10,000 nucleotides of DNA from Chrysomallon squamiferum. Taxonomy: Eukaryota; Mollusca; Gastropoda; Neomphalida; Peltospiridae. Positions 1 to 7,170 of the stretch are shown here, in pieces (the stretch's first letter is position 1; each line of letters starts with the position of its first letter). The DNA is taken from positions 3,548,605 through 3,558,604 of the forward strand of contig CM022673.1 of NCBI GenBank assembly GCA_012295275.1. The letters are read 5' to 3'. The position numbers and the translations under genes were made by a program. A model generated the notes under the pieces. It saw only the letters and a list, made by a program, of their open reading frames with translations, was not told where the DNA came from and ran no database searches.

Positions 1-115
1 AATTTTCTTCTTCTTCTTCTTGTTATTTTTATTATTGTCATCATTGTCATCACTGTCATCTTTGTTATTATTATTATTGTTACCATTGTTGTTGTTGTTG
101 CTGCTGTTGTTTATT
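1..115. repeat. Imperfect triplet array (TTC/TTA/GTC/TTG)
   Basis: The stretch is almost entirely triplets of the form TTN or NTC. It changes from TTC to ATT to ATC/GTC and then to GTT/GCT along its length. It may begin before the window. It resembles the other mixed triplet arrays here (1734-1872, 3839-4094, 5068-5487) and has no sign of coding function. Confidence 0.85.
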
Positions 116-885
116 TTACTTTTTAAAAGTGTATTTTACAGTAATAACAAAAGTATAAACTGATGGAACACTGAGGTAAAAATCACATTTTTTTATGACT
201 GGTGGTGAATGCGGCTTTTACCCCCGGGGACTGATCACGGGCGTATGCGTTAACGTTGTGTGTCAAATACCTTTGAAATTGAATATTATATTGCTGTCAG
301 TTATTTCTACATGACTAAATACCTTTTTTTTATTATTTATTCACTAACTTATATCACAAAAATGTACACTTTTGAATAACAAAGTGTTACGTTTTTGCGT
401 TGTTAGTGTGCATTCTTCCGTGACGATAATGAAGGTTTCGGTTTAGGTCAGTGCCTTTTCTAATACAACCACTTCAGTTGGTCAAAATGAACTGCATTAC
501 CCAGTCAAATTACCGGTTGCACTGTTATACATTTAATGTTCCCTGCCGAGAAAATATGAAAAATATTTTTTCCATTCTTAAGTAACTGCAGGGGTAATGA
601 ATATTAAAAAGATATATTTTATATATATATATATCTGTGTATATATTTATAGATATCATTGTCATCATCAAAATTATTATTATTTACGTTTTAACCGAAT
701 TAAATATTTCGATAAAATTTATATAACTTTACTTATTTTTTGTTTATTATTTTTATTTTCAGCTGTCATTTTGAAATATAGTGCAGTTTCGAAACTGTAA
801 GTTACTTACCGATTTAATGTACAGCAGACATTTTATACTGTATTAGTTTTTATTCTGATTTATGGATTAAACAGTATCTCTTCGT
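116..885. other. Unique AT-rich spacer, no gene recognised
   Basis: This is non-repetitive sequence apart from a short (AT)n at 620-634. It has a small GC-richer pocket at about 205-256 with the palindromes CCCCGGGG (222-229) and CGTTAACG (248-255). An AT hairpin, AAAATAT/ATATTTT with a 5-nt loop, lies at 551-569. A 67-codon frame from the ATG at 597 is rich in Ile, Tyr and Phe, crosses the (AT)n tract, and shows no recognisable domain, so I do not call it a gene. Confidence 0.6.
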
Positions 886-1272
886 CGTAAAGCAAAGCAA
901 TATGCTTTGGTGATATCCGTAAAACAAAACAATATGTTTTTCTGGTGTCGTAAAACAAAACAATATGCTTTAGTGGTATCGTAAAACAAAACAGTATGCC
1001 TTTGTGGTGTAGAAAAACAGAGCAATATGCCTTACTAGAATCGTAAAACAAAATAATAAGCTTTTGTGGTGTCTTAAGACAAAACAATATGACTTAGTGG
1101 TGTCGTAAAACAAAACAATACGCTTTAATAGCATCGTAAAACAAAACAGTATGCCTTTGTGGCGTCGTAAAACAGAGCAATATGCCTTAGTAGTATCGTA
1201 AAACAAAATAATATGCCTTAGTAGTATCGTAAAACAAAACAGTATGCTTTTGTGGTGTCGTAAGACAAAACC
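886..1272. repeat. 31-bp minisatellite, 12 full copies plus a partial
   Basis: Unit starts fall at 886, 918, 949, 980, 1011, 1042, 1073, 1104, 1135, 1166, 1197 and 1228. A thirteenth, partial unit begins at 1259. All full units are 31 bp except the first (32 bp). Each unit starts near CGTAAAACAAAACAATATGC and ends in a variable TTTAGTGGTGT-like part. Copies 4 (980) and 9 (1135) differ at one base. Copies 5 and 10 share a CAGAG variant. Copies 6 and 11 share an AAAATAATA variant. This implies a five-unit (155-bp) higher-order duplication. There are no spacers between copies, so it is a tandem minisatellite and not a CRISPR array. Confidence 0.97.
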
Positions 1273-1695
1273 GTAATATATTTATGACGCACCATTCGTT
1301 TTCGCGGAATGGATATAAGCAGTATATTTTCTACGCCTCCGTTATGTTTATGAAATATTGCGACTCCGTTTAACCGCAAAATCCGCTAAGCTGTTTAGCT
1401 CGTACCAAATCGAGACATCCGCTTAAACAAAGGGTGAAGTTAGTGGCTTAATGACAATGTGCCCGGGCGCTGTACGAGAACGACAAAACATACCTAGGTT
1501 GCATAACCACTTACAAAAATATAGCCATGAATATGTAAGCATGTTGCGTCGGCGGTTTCGGAATACCTTACCAGAGGAACACCTGTGAAGCAATTTTCTA
1601 GAGGTGAATTAAAAACAAGGCAAAAAAATAAATAAATAAATCAATAAAAGAGAGTTTTCCCGCATATTAATATTTACTTTATCCTTACGTGAGGT
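1273..1695. other. Unique, GC-richer spacer; no gene recognised
   Basis: This non-repetitive stretch has more CpG than its surroundings, for example around 1290-1420 and 1455-1500. It has stops in all frames and no recognisable domain. A small inverted repeat, GCTAA/TTAGC with a 5-nt loop, lies at 1385-1399. An AAAT-type run lies at about 1624-1645. It could be an old, decayed mobile element or single-copy intergenic or intronic DNA; the sequence alone does not decide. Confidence 0.5.
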
Positions 1696-1731
1696 AAGAC
1701 AGTAGCCAGATGGTTAGAATTGTTGCACTAA

Positions 1732-1733
<2 letters not shown>
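1696..1733 (+). pseudogene. Truncated tRNA-like SINE head (5' half only)
   Basis: TAGCCAGATGG at 1703-1713 resembles the pol III A box and tRNA D-arm (consensus TRGCNNAGYNGG, with the central AG swapped). It continues TTAGA, as D-arms of tRNA-derived SINEs commonly do. The next bases, about 1722-1733, sit where an anticodon arm would be. At that point the sequence passes into (ATT)n, and no T-arm or B box (GGTTCGANTCC) follows. I read it as the 5' half of a tRNA-derived SINE or tRNA pseudogene, cut off or overrun by the microsatellite. The match is short and could be chance. Confidence 0.35.
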
Positions 1734-1800
<67 letters not shown>

Positions 1801-1872
1801 CTATTGTTATTGCTGTTGTTGTTGTTGTTATTGTTGTCGTCGTCATCATCATTATTGTTGTTGATACTGTAT
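1734..1872. repeat. (ATT)21 microsatellite with imperfect GTT/GTC tail
   Basis: Positions 1734-1797 are a nearly perfect (ATT)n run of about 21 copies. The run continues as interrupted ATT/GTT/GTC/ATC triplets to about 1872. It opens poly-Ile and poly-Val frames on the plus strand and poly-Asn frames on the minus strand; these are repeat artefacts. Confidence 0.95.
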
Positions 1873-1911
1873 TTGTAAATGCAAGCATTTTTAACGGGTT
1901 TTTTATGAATG

Positions 1912-2038
1912 TATGTTTGAATGCATATTTGTGTATGTAAGCACATACATACAAACATACATACGTGCGTACATCCAAAACATATGTGTATGTATGTATG
2001 TGAGTGTGAGTATTTATCTATGTATATGTGTATATACA

Positions 2039-2096
<58 letters not shown>

Positions 2097-2106
2097 TTTA
2101 TGTATG
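1912..2106. repeat. Compound TATG / GT / TA microsatellite
   Basis: Degenerate TATG and ACAT tetranucleotides run from 1912 to about 2037. They are followed by (GT)n at 2040-2053, (AT)n to about 2069, and a clean (TATG)n run near 2069-2097 with a slightly diverged end. The plus part near 1950-1975 carries CATA units, so complementary tetramers face each other within the block and could fold. Confidence 0.93.
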
Positions 2107-2463
2107 TTACTTTGACTTCTTTCTGTTCATTCTTATTATAGTTTCAATACAGAGTGTATAATGCGATAAACATTTCCACAGTGTCTATACAGACATTTCT
2201 CCCCCAGCATTTGACAACGTATCACTCTCCTGCTTCCCTTCCCCTTCTGTTGGGTAAAGTAATTATCAGCGTGGCGCTGGGCAATAAGCAGAGGTAATAA
2301 CTAGTTGTTGTCAATAGCGCCAGAGACAAACACGTGTCAACCTCAGATTACGACTTCTGCAGCGCTTTTTTCTGAACGCAGAAGTTTGATAAAAGGTAGA
2401 ATATTGGCGTCACACGTCGCAAGTGCATGCATATTCTCTAGACAATCCCCGGGAAAAAATAAA

Positions 2464-2464
<1 letters not shown>
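2107..2464. other. Unique spacer with small inverted repeats
   Basis: The sequence is non-repetitive and somewhat GC-richer. Two small inverted repeats are visible: TGGCGCT (2272-2278) against AGCGCCA (2316-2322), and ACTTCTGC (2353-2360) against GCAGAAGT (2378-2385) with a 17-nt loop. A reading frame starting near 2305 covers about 50 complex codons before entering the (TAA)n poly-Ile run. It matches no family I recognise. Confidence 0.5.

Positions 2465-2519
<55 letters not shown>
2465..2519. repeat. (TAA)18 microsatellite
   Basis: This is a perfect TAA run of about 18 copies following an A-rich stretch (about 2454-2463). A TAA run after an A-rich end is a common 3' tail of retroposons, but no tRNA-like or LINE-like body is recognisable upstream. 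Confidence 0.95.
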
Positions 2520-2521
<2 letters not shown>

Positions 2522-2599
2522 ATTTAAGTGCGGTGGTTAGCCACAAAGAGCTTAATGTCGTCGACAGTTTTCTTCAAGCCGTTTAAGAAAAAAGAAATT

Positions 2600-2704
2600 T
2601 AAGAGAGGAAAAATGGCAGTTCTGGCGCCATAGTTTTAAATCTAATTGAAGAATAAAATATTGGTGCTTTTATTTTTTATTTTTTAAAATTATTTTCTCT
2701 CTTA
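2600..2704. repeat. Short inverted repeat, possible MITE remnant
   Basis: TAAGAGAG at 2600-2607 is the reverse complement of CTCTCTTA at 2697-2704. Pairing continues inward for about four more positions, one of them a G-T wobble. The 80-odd bases between the arms hold the palindrome TGGCGCCA (2623-2630) and T-rich sequence. No clear target-site duplication is visible, so a foldback element is only a possibility. Confidence 0.35.
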
Positions 2705-2846
2705 TAGTTGTACGAAAAAAAAGAAATGAAGTAATTTAAAAACAAGAACAACAAAAAAAGTGGAAGAATGGAAATATATATGTATTGTACTCGTTTTGTT
2801 TTGTGTTTTTTTTTTCCTTACTACTATTGTTATCTTTTTAATTTAC

Positions 2847-2910
2847 TTTTTATTTTATTTTATTTTATTTTATTTTATTTATTTGTTTATTTATTTATTT
2901 ATTTATTTAC
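2847..2910. repeat. (TTTTA)n passing into (TTTA)n
   Basis: About six TTTTA pentamers lie at 2848-2878, followed by TTTA tetramers to 2910 with one TTTG variant. Unit-length change within one array points to slippage in an A/T tract. Confidence 0.9.
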
Positions 2911-3078
2911 TTTTATATATATATTTTTTGAGTAGCCTACTTTTTATTTATATTTGATTAACAATTATTTCGTTTGTTCTTTTAAAATATAACACTTTTA
3001 ACGTGCTATAAAATAAAGCAGTCAGCTAATAAAATTTACTTTTCTGTTTGTTATGTTCAGTTTTAATATAATTTTCTT

Positions 3079-3108
3079 TTATCTTTATAAAATTATATAT
3101 AAAGATAA
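3079..3108. repeat. 11-bp perfect hairpin
   Basis: TTATCTTTATA (3079-3089) and TATAAAGATAA (3098-3108) are perfect reverse complements with an 8-nt loop. The stem is AT-rich apart from one G-C pair. It sits in an AT-rich background, where such repeats arise by chance more often, but it is the longest perfect hairpin here outside simple repeats. Confidence 0.8.
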
Positions 3109-3483
3109 TATATTTTATTATTATTAATCTATGCTTTTCTGACTGTATTTTAATTTTTAAATCTTTCCTTACAATTAATATCCAGTTCATATTTTAACAA
3201 TATTCAGTTAAAAAATTCTAATTTAGTTTCGTTAGTCACACATTGTCTAATTAAAAAAAAAAAAAAGCAATCGTTTCTCTGTTCAAATAATAATATTAAT
3301 GTAATCGTTTAAAAATAGAATTCATTTAATTTTAAAAAAATCTTATGTTAGATATTACATACATAAATAAAACATTAATTCTTAAAATAATAATAACAAA
3401 AATAATTAAATCTGAAAAGGAATTCTATTTTTCTGAATCTTTTTTTCTGAACAAAATTTCACGTGTATCAAGTATCTAAGGAC

Positions 3484-3500
3484 GTAAACGTTACGTTTAC
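3484..3500. repeat. Near-perfect palindrome GTAAACGT-T-ACGTTTAC
   Basis: Two 8-bp arms flank one central T. It contains two ACGT cores, with another ACGTACGT palindrome at 3511-3518. It resembles a dyad binding site more than a hairpin because the loop is one base. No flanking gene supports a regulatory role. Confidence 0.75.
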
Positions 3501-3838
3501 CTGTGAGTTTACGTACGTGTTCTGCGTATTTTATGTACGTTATAGTCTGTATGCGTGTGCGTGCACATACACACATATATTTATGAAAATGATGTTTTGA
3601 CTTTTAATTTAATTTTTAAAGGTATGTATTTATTTTTATTTTTTTTTAATCAAAACGGGAAGTTTAAAAAATCATTATACTTTAAAATAATATGTTAATA
3701 TGGTCTATATACTTCATATATATTTACGCTTCAGTTAAATTCTTATTTAAAATCTTCAGTCTTAAATTTTGACTTTCAGTTATTCTAACATGCTACGTAA
3801 ATGAAGTTACTTATTAAATAAATACACACACACGTTAA

Positions 3839-4094
3839 AGAAATAACAGTAATAACAATAACAATAAAATTAATATTAATATGGATCACAATAAACACAG
3901 TAACAACATTTACAGTAATAATAACAACAACAACAACAACAGTAATGGCAACAACAGCGATGACAACAACGACAACAACAACAACAATAATAACAATGTT
4001 AATAACAACAACAACAGTAATGACAACAGCGATGACAACAACAACAAATAACAACAATAACAATGTCAATATCAATAACAACAACAACAGTAAC
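3839..4094. repeat. Imperfect AAC/AAT/GAC triplet array
   Basis: Mainly AAC and AAT triplets with GAC, AGC and AGT variants; the purest AAC blocks are near 3925-4050. A duplicated pattern is visible: AGTAATG...ACAACAGCGATGACAAC occurs near 3941-3968 and again near 4015-4040, implying local duplication of roughly 75 bp. The long poly-Val frame on the minus strand is a by-product. Confidence 0.9.
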
Positions 4095-4560
4095 GAGTAA
4101 CCTTACCGAATGAAATGACAAAAGAAACAACACTAACCTCGCTGTCAGTTGTCCGAAACTTCAGTCGTGTTCGTATATTATCACCGCTGTCCAGTAAAAG
4201 GTTCTGTTTGCGGTAGTTTGCGGTAGTTTGCGTGAACTTAAACAAGCCGGTATGTATGTTACGCAACGCCCGTAGACGCTACACATAAAATACGTTCGCT
4301 GACAGTTATGCCACCAGTTCCGCATCGCTCGGATAAACAAAAAAAAAAAAAAAATTACGATTCATATAAACAACAGGTAAGAAAGGGCCGCGTACCTTCT
4401 GCGTGAAATAAGTGAGATACGGTGTTGTGGGGGGAGGTTCTTTTTTTATTTCTGAGATTAAGGTGAAAGTAACAGATGCAAGCCAAAGTTTGAACAGTTT
4501 AAATACAAATAAAATAGACACTGTCGGTAACGGGTTTGGGAGTGATAGGTAAGTAATGGG
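4095..4560. other. GC-richer spacer with 10-bp triplication and poly-A
   Basis: The stretch has many CpGs. It contains three tandem copies of GTTTGCGGTA (4205-4234, the last diverged) and an A16 tract at 4339-4354. On the minus strand one frame from about 4345 down to 4076 is open except for two stops, and encodes complex sequence near its start, including PSDAELVA. I do not recognise it. A strong donor-like CAG/GTAAGA lies on the plus strand at 4374-4382. It may be a decayed element, a retroposed fragment ending in poly-A, or a promoter or exon; none is established. Confidence 0.45.
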
Positions 4561-4663
4561 GTCGAATTGTGTTACCGGCTTTTCTCTCTCAGAGCAGATT
4601 TAATCTGTATGTTATGTTGTATTGGAGGAATTGTCATGAATGATATAAATGGATATATACAAA

Positions 4664-4723
4664 ATATATATATATATATATATATGCGCACTAATACATG
4701 TTTACCTTTATACGTATGTATAT

Positions 4724-4767
<44 letters not shown>

Positions 4768-4792
4768 ATATATATATTTAAATATATATATA
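4664..4792. repeat. (AT)n tracts with nested perfect palindromes
   Basis: An (AT)n run at about 4664-4685 is followed by a 54-bp perfect palindrome at 4719-4772: TATATACAAT, then (AT)n, then ATTGTATATA. An overlapping 26-bp palindrome centred on TTTAAA spans 4767-4792. The blocks could extrude cruciforms. Flanking ACAT/CATA words to about 4830 are degenerate microsatellite. Confidence 0.9.
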
Positions 4793-4799
4793 TACACAT

Positions 4800-5067
4800 T
4801 CATGCATACACACAAACATACAGTACAATTCAGCATAGACAGTACATACAAGGTTCATACGTTCTTCTTCACGCTTAAATTTCTCCTTTTCAAAAAGGAA
4901 ATGTATTATAGATTCGGAAAATAAACACTGCATCACTGGTTTCTTAAACCGTGACACTTTAACTAAATCTGCATTTCATTGAAACTGAAGGATGGAAGTG
5001 ACATACGTTATACAAGTGAGTGTTCAAACAAGCGTTTCAAAAACACGAATACTTTACAGCGCCAACT
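4800..5067. other. Unique spacer, nothing recognised
   Basis: The first 30 bases are a CATA/CACA microsatellite tail. The rest is non-repetitive, moderately AT-rich sequence with frequent stops and no motif I can identify. Confidence 0.5.
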
Positions 5068-5265
5068 ATTACTAGTAGTAGTAGTAGTAATAGTAATAGT
5101 AGTATCATCATCTTCATCATCATCATTATTATTATTACTAGTATTATCATTATCAACTTCATCACATCATCATCATCATAATTATCTTATTATCATCACC
5201 ATCATTATTATTATCATTATCAACATCATCATCATCATCATCATCATTATTAGTATTATTACGGA
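5068..5265. repeat. Mixed triplet array (AGT, ATC, ATT)
   Basis: The array moves through AGT/AAT, then ATC with TTC variants, then ATT, then ATC again, mostly in one triplet phase. One plus-strand frame therefore stays open for more than 100 codons of Val, Ser, Leu, His and Ile runs. This is low-complexity sequence, not a gene. Confidence 0.92.
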
Positions 5266-5289
5266 AAGGTTGTCAAGTGCATCTACTTT

Positions 5290-5487
5290 CTCTACTGCTA
5301 CTAATATATCACTACTATTACTAGTATCACTAAGATGTCCTCTTTTCCTCCTTCTTCGTTTTCTCCGTTATAATTATTAGTAGCTGTAGCTGTAGCAGTA
5401 GTAGTAGTTGTAATAGTAGTGGTGGTGATGGTGGTGTTGGTAGTAGGGTAGTAGTAGTAATAGTAGTAGTACTAGTAGTAGTAGTAT
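5290..5487. repeat. Second mixed triplet array (ACT, then AGT/GGT)
   Basis: A short ACT-type segment (about 5293-5328) is followed after a pyrimidine-rich gap by AGT/GTA/GGT triplets at 5377-5487. The ACT and AGT parts are on opposite orientations, so the two halves form an imperfect inverted repeat. A GCTGTA hexamer is duplicated near 5382-5395. Confidence 0.85.
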
Positions 5488-5654
5488 CTTTTTAGGTGCA
5501 AGAGATTGTTGTATACATACAAACTGAAACTGACTCTCTCAGACATTCAAAATAAAGTCTTGTAAACAGATACTTCAATAACAACACAGTCTGATAACAC
5601 CAACCAGATATATGATGTTTGTTGTAAAAATAATAATATAATAAATACAGAAGT

Positions 5655-5853
5655 AAAATAAATAAATACGTAAGTAAGTAAGTAAATAAATAAATAAATA
5701 AGTAAATCAATAAATAATAAAATAAATAAGTAAATAAGTAAATAAATAAATAAACCATAAAATAAATAAATAAATAAATAAATCAAATCAAATCAAATAA
5801 ACGAATAAACAAACAAATAAACGAAGAAATAAACAAACAAACAAATAAACAAA

Positions 5854-5897
<44 letters not shown>

Positions 5898-5930
5898 GAA
5901 GAAATAATGGAATAAATAAATAAACAGATG
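5655..5930. repeat. AAAT-type tetranucleotide array with variant blocks
   Basis: TAAA units run for about 275 bp with local variant blocks: AAGT near 5670-5690, AATCA pentamers at about 5782-5797, AAAC near 5798-5850, and the purest AAAT run at about 5848-5896. Distinct variant blocks indicate independent local expansions. Minus-strand frames of Leu/Ile/Tyr/Phe are artefacts. Confidence 0.93.
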
Positions 5931-6237
5931 AAACATTAACCTTAAAAATATACGGACTTCCTACATATGGTGTTTTTCATTTTATTAAAATCCAGGTCGC
6001 AAAAGGTTTTTTAATGCAGATTTAGCCTGCTCGTGTAATGCGGAAAAGATGATATGACAAGTAATTTGCCACAGCTGAACAATAAAATGGCAATAATAAC
6101 ATTTAAATTCACTTTTGAAAAGCATCAGAAAGTAATTAGCATCAACTGATTATGCAGTGCAATAAGGAAAGTAGGTCAGTGACCAGATTTGTTTAAAAAT
6201 GTTATTTATATGTGGTATGTATACAGTTGGTGTAAAT
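5931..6237. other. Unique spacer, no gene seen
   Basis: This is non-repetitive, AT-rich sequence with stops in all frames. I see no RNA gene, promoter or mobile-element motif in it. Confidence 0.5.
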
Positions 6238-6279
6238 GTTTTGTTGTTGCTGCTGCTGTTGTTGTTGTTGTTGTTGTTA
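6238..6279. repeat. (TTG)n / GCT triplet run
   Basis: About 14 triplets of TTG with three TGC variants near the start. Confidence 0.9.
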
Positions 6280-6333
6280 GTATTAGAAATTTTTTAGAAA
6301 AATTCGAAAAATTCAAAGTTAAAATATTCATCC

Positions 6334-6336
<3 letters not shown>

Positions 6337-6394
<58 letters not shown>
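6337..6394. repeat. (TC)29 microsatellite
   Basis: This is a perfect TC run of 58 bp. Pure polypyrimidine/polypurine mirror repeats of this length can form triplex DNA. Ser-Leu and Arg-Glu frames over it are artefacts. Confidence 0.97.
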
Positions 6395-6396
<2 letters not shown>

Positions 6397-6900
6397 GACA
6401 GAACTGGAGAAACAACATTAAAAACAAACTGAACATACTTACAGCATTACGTTATAGTTTGTTTTCCCTCCCGCTGTGCTAACTGCTCGCAGTGCTGAAG
6501 TTGGCGACACGCTATTCGTATCACTACTGCATATCGGAACGAGTTGCGTATTATACTCACCGTTTGACGTGCGGGCTATCATAATCCACAGTACATATGT
6601 ACTCATGGTTTGCATGGGTCTTCATGTGCTATTTGACACAATCGCCTCCTTGTGATCTTCTGCCTTCTGGACACAAGGGAAAGATAGCGTCTCCTAGTAA
6701 CAACAGCGTGGTGCTTCTCAACGTAGGTCGACCCTACGGTTATTTAAAGATACTTACGACAGGCCCATTTACGCATAATATGTATATCGAAATAAGAGTC
6801 GAAACAATTAGGACTGTATATCAAAAGAAAGAGACGAAGTCAAGCAGTAATAATACTTGTAACAAAAAGGTAGGGGAAAAAAATATGAATTTTTTTAATT
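6395..6900. other. Unique, GC-richer spacer
   Basis: This is one of the more complex segments of the window, with CpGs at about 6490-6580 and 6720-6770. ACTGC/GCAGT flanks a two-base centre at 6482-6493. Minus-strand donor-like sites are visible at about 6561 (GGTGAGTAT) and 6758 (GTAAGTATC). It holds the reading frame at 6597-6905. No family is recognised on either strand. Confidence 0.5.
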
Positions 6901-6905
6901 TTTAA
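6597..6905 (+). other. Unrecognised 102-codon reading frame, probably not a gene
   Basis: This is the only frame over 80 codons that does not depend on a simple repeat for most of its length. It begins at the ATG inside GTACATATGTAC and ends in an Asn/Lys/Phe-rich tail as the DNA turns T-rich. The first 20 residues are hydrophobic and aromatic (MYSWFAWVFMCYL), which could mimic a signal or membrane segment. The middle has Pro, Gly and Ser with no motif I know. There is no visible promoter, poly-A signal or convincing splice context. The minus strand has a roughly 44-codon open stretch over about 6606-6740, so openness on one strand is weak evidence. It could be an exon fragment, a relic of a mobile element, or chance; chance seems most likely. 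Confidence 0.12.
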
Positions 6906-6960
6906 TTTTATTTTAATTTTTTTTTTTTTTTTTTTTTTTTAATTTTTTTTTAAATTATTT
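6901..6960. repeat. Poly-T rich tract (T22 core)
   Basis: T22 occupies 6919-6940, flanked by TTTTAA-type sequence. It could be the reverse complement of a poly-A tail of a minus-strand retroposon, but no body is recognisable next to it. Confidence 0.9.
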
Positions 6961-7025
6961 TATTAAGAACGATAATTTGTCCTTATTGGTGATACCATAT
7001 TATCACAGATTTCTGAACGTTGACT

Positions 7026-7170
7026 GAAGAGAGAAGAAGAAAAAGAAAGAGATAGAAAGAAAAGAAGGGGAAAACAGATGTAAGAAAAACTACTCTGTGA
7101 AGATATCGTCTATATCTAATGTGTTTGTTTCATTTTTTGTTTTTTTTTTTTTTTTTGTTTGTTTTTTTTC
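7026..7170. repeat. Purine-rich tract followed by T-rich tract
   Basis: Positions 7026-7074 are almost all purines (GAAGA/GAAA words, with a single T and a terminal C). T17 at 7140-7156 and a following T-run follow after about 65 bp. They can be read as complementary A-rich/T-rich segments, though not as an exact inverted repeat. Confidence 0.75.

Larger units (their letters stand above)
2911..3838. other. Very AT-rich spacer, no gene seen
   Basis: Long A and T runs, including A14 at 3253-3266, dominate, with stops in every frame. An exception is 3478-3560, with several ACGT/TACGT words and a GCGTGTGCGTGCAC stretch. Apart from the hairpin at 3079-3108 and the palindrome at 3484-3500, I see no structured element. 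Confidence 0.6.

Noticed and set aside
597-800. 67-codon frame from an ATG, Tyr/Ile/Phe-rich
   Set aside because: Its start is (AT)n-derived and its composition follows the AT-rich DNA; no motif or start context supports it.
886-1272. CRISPR-like regular 31-bp repeats
   Set aside because: Units abut without spacers and the context is eukaryotic; it is a tandem minisatellite.
1444-1490. TGGCTTAATGAC as a pol III A box
   Set aside because: No B box follows at tRNA-like distance.
1685-2039. Long reading frames of poly-Asn, poly-Ile and poly-Val on both strands
   Set aside because: They are translations of (ATT)n and GTT arrays; nothing but repeat composition keeps them open.
3785-4087. 100-codon Val/Ile-rich minus frame resembling membrane segments
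   Set aside because: The hydrophobic run comes from the AAC/AAT triplet array, not from a membrane protein.
4374-4382. CAG/GTAAGA as a real 5' splice site
   Set aside because: The match is strong, but no open exon or acceptor could be linked to it; such matches occur by chance in a 10-kb AT-rich window.
4555-4575. GGGTCGAATTG near 4558-4568 as a B box of another SINE
   Set aside because: It has mismatches at key T-loop positions and no A box upstream.
4979-5380. 133-codon frame, the longest in the window
   Set aside because: Most of it is Val, Ser, Leu, His and Ile runs encoded by the triplet array; the flanking codons show no domain.
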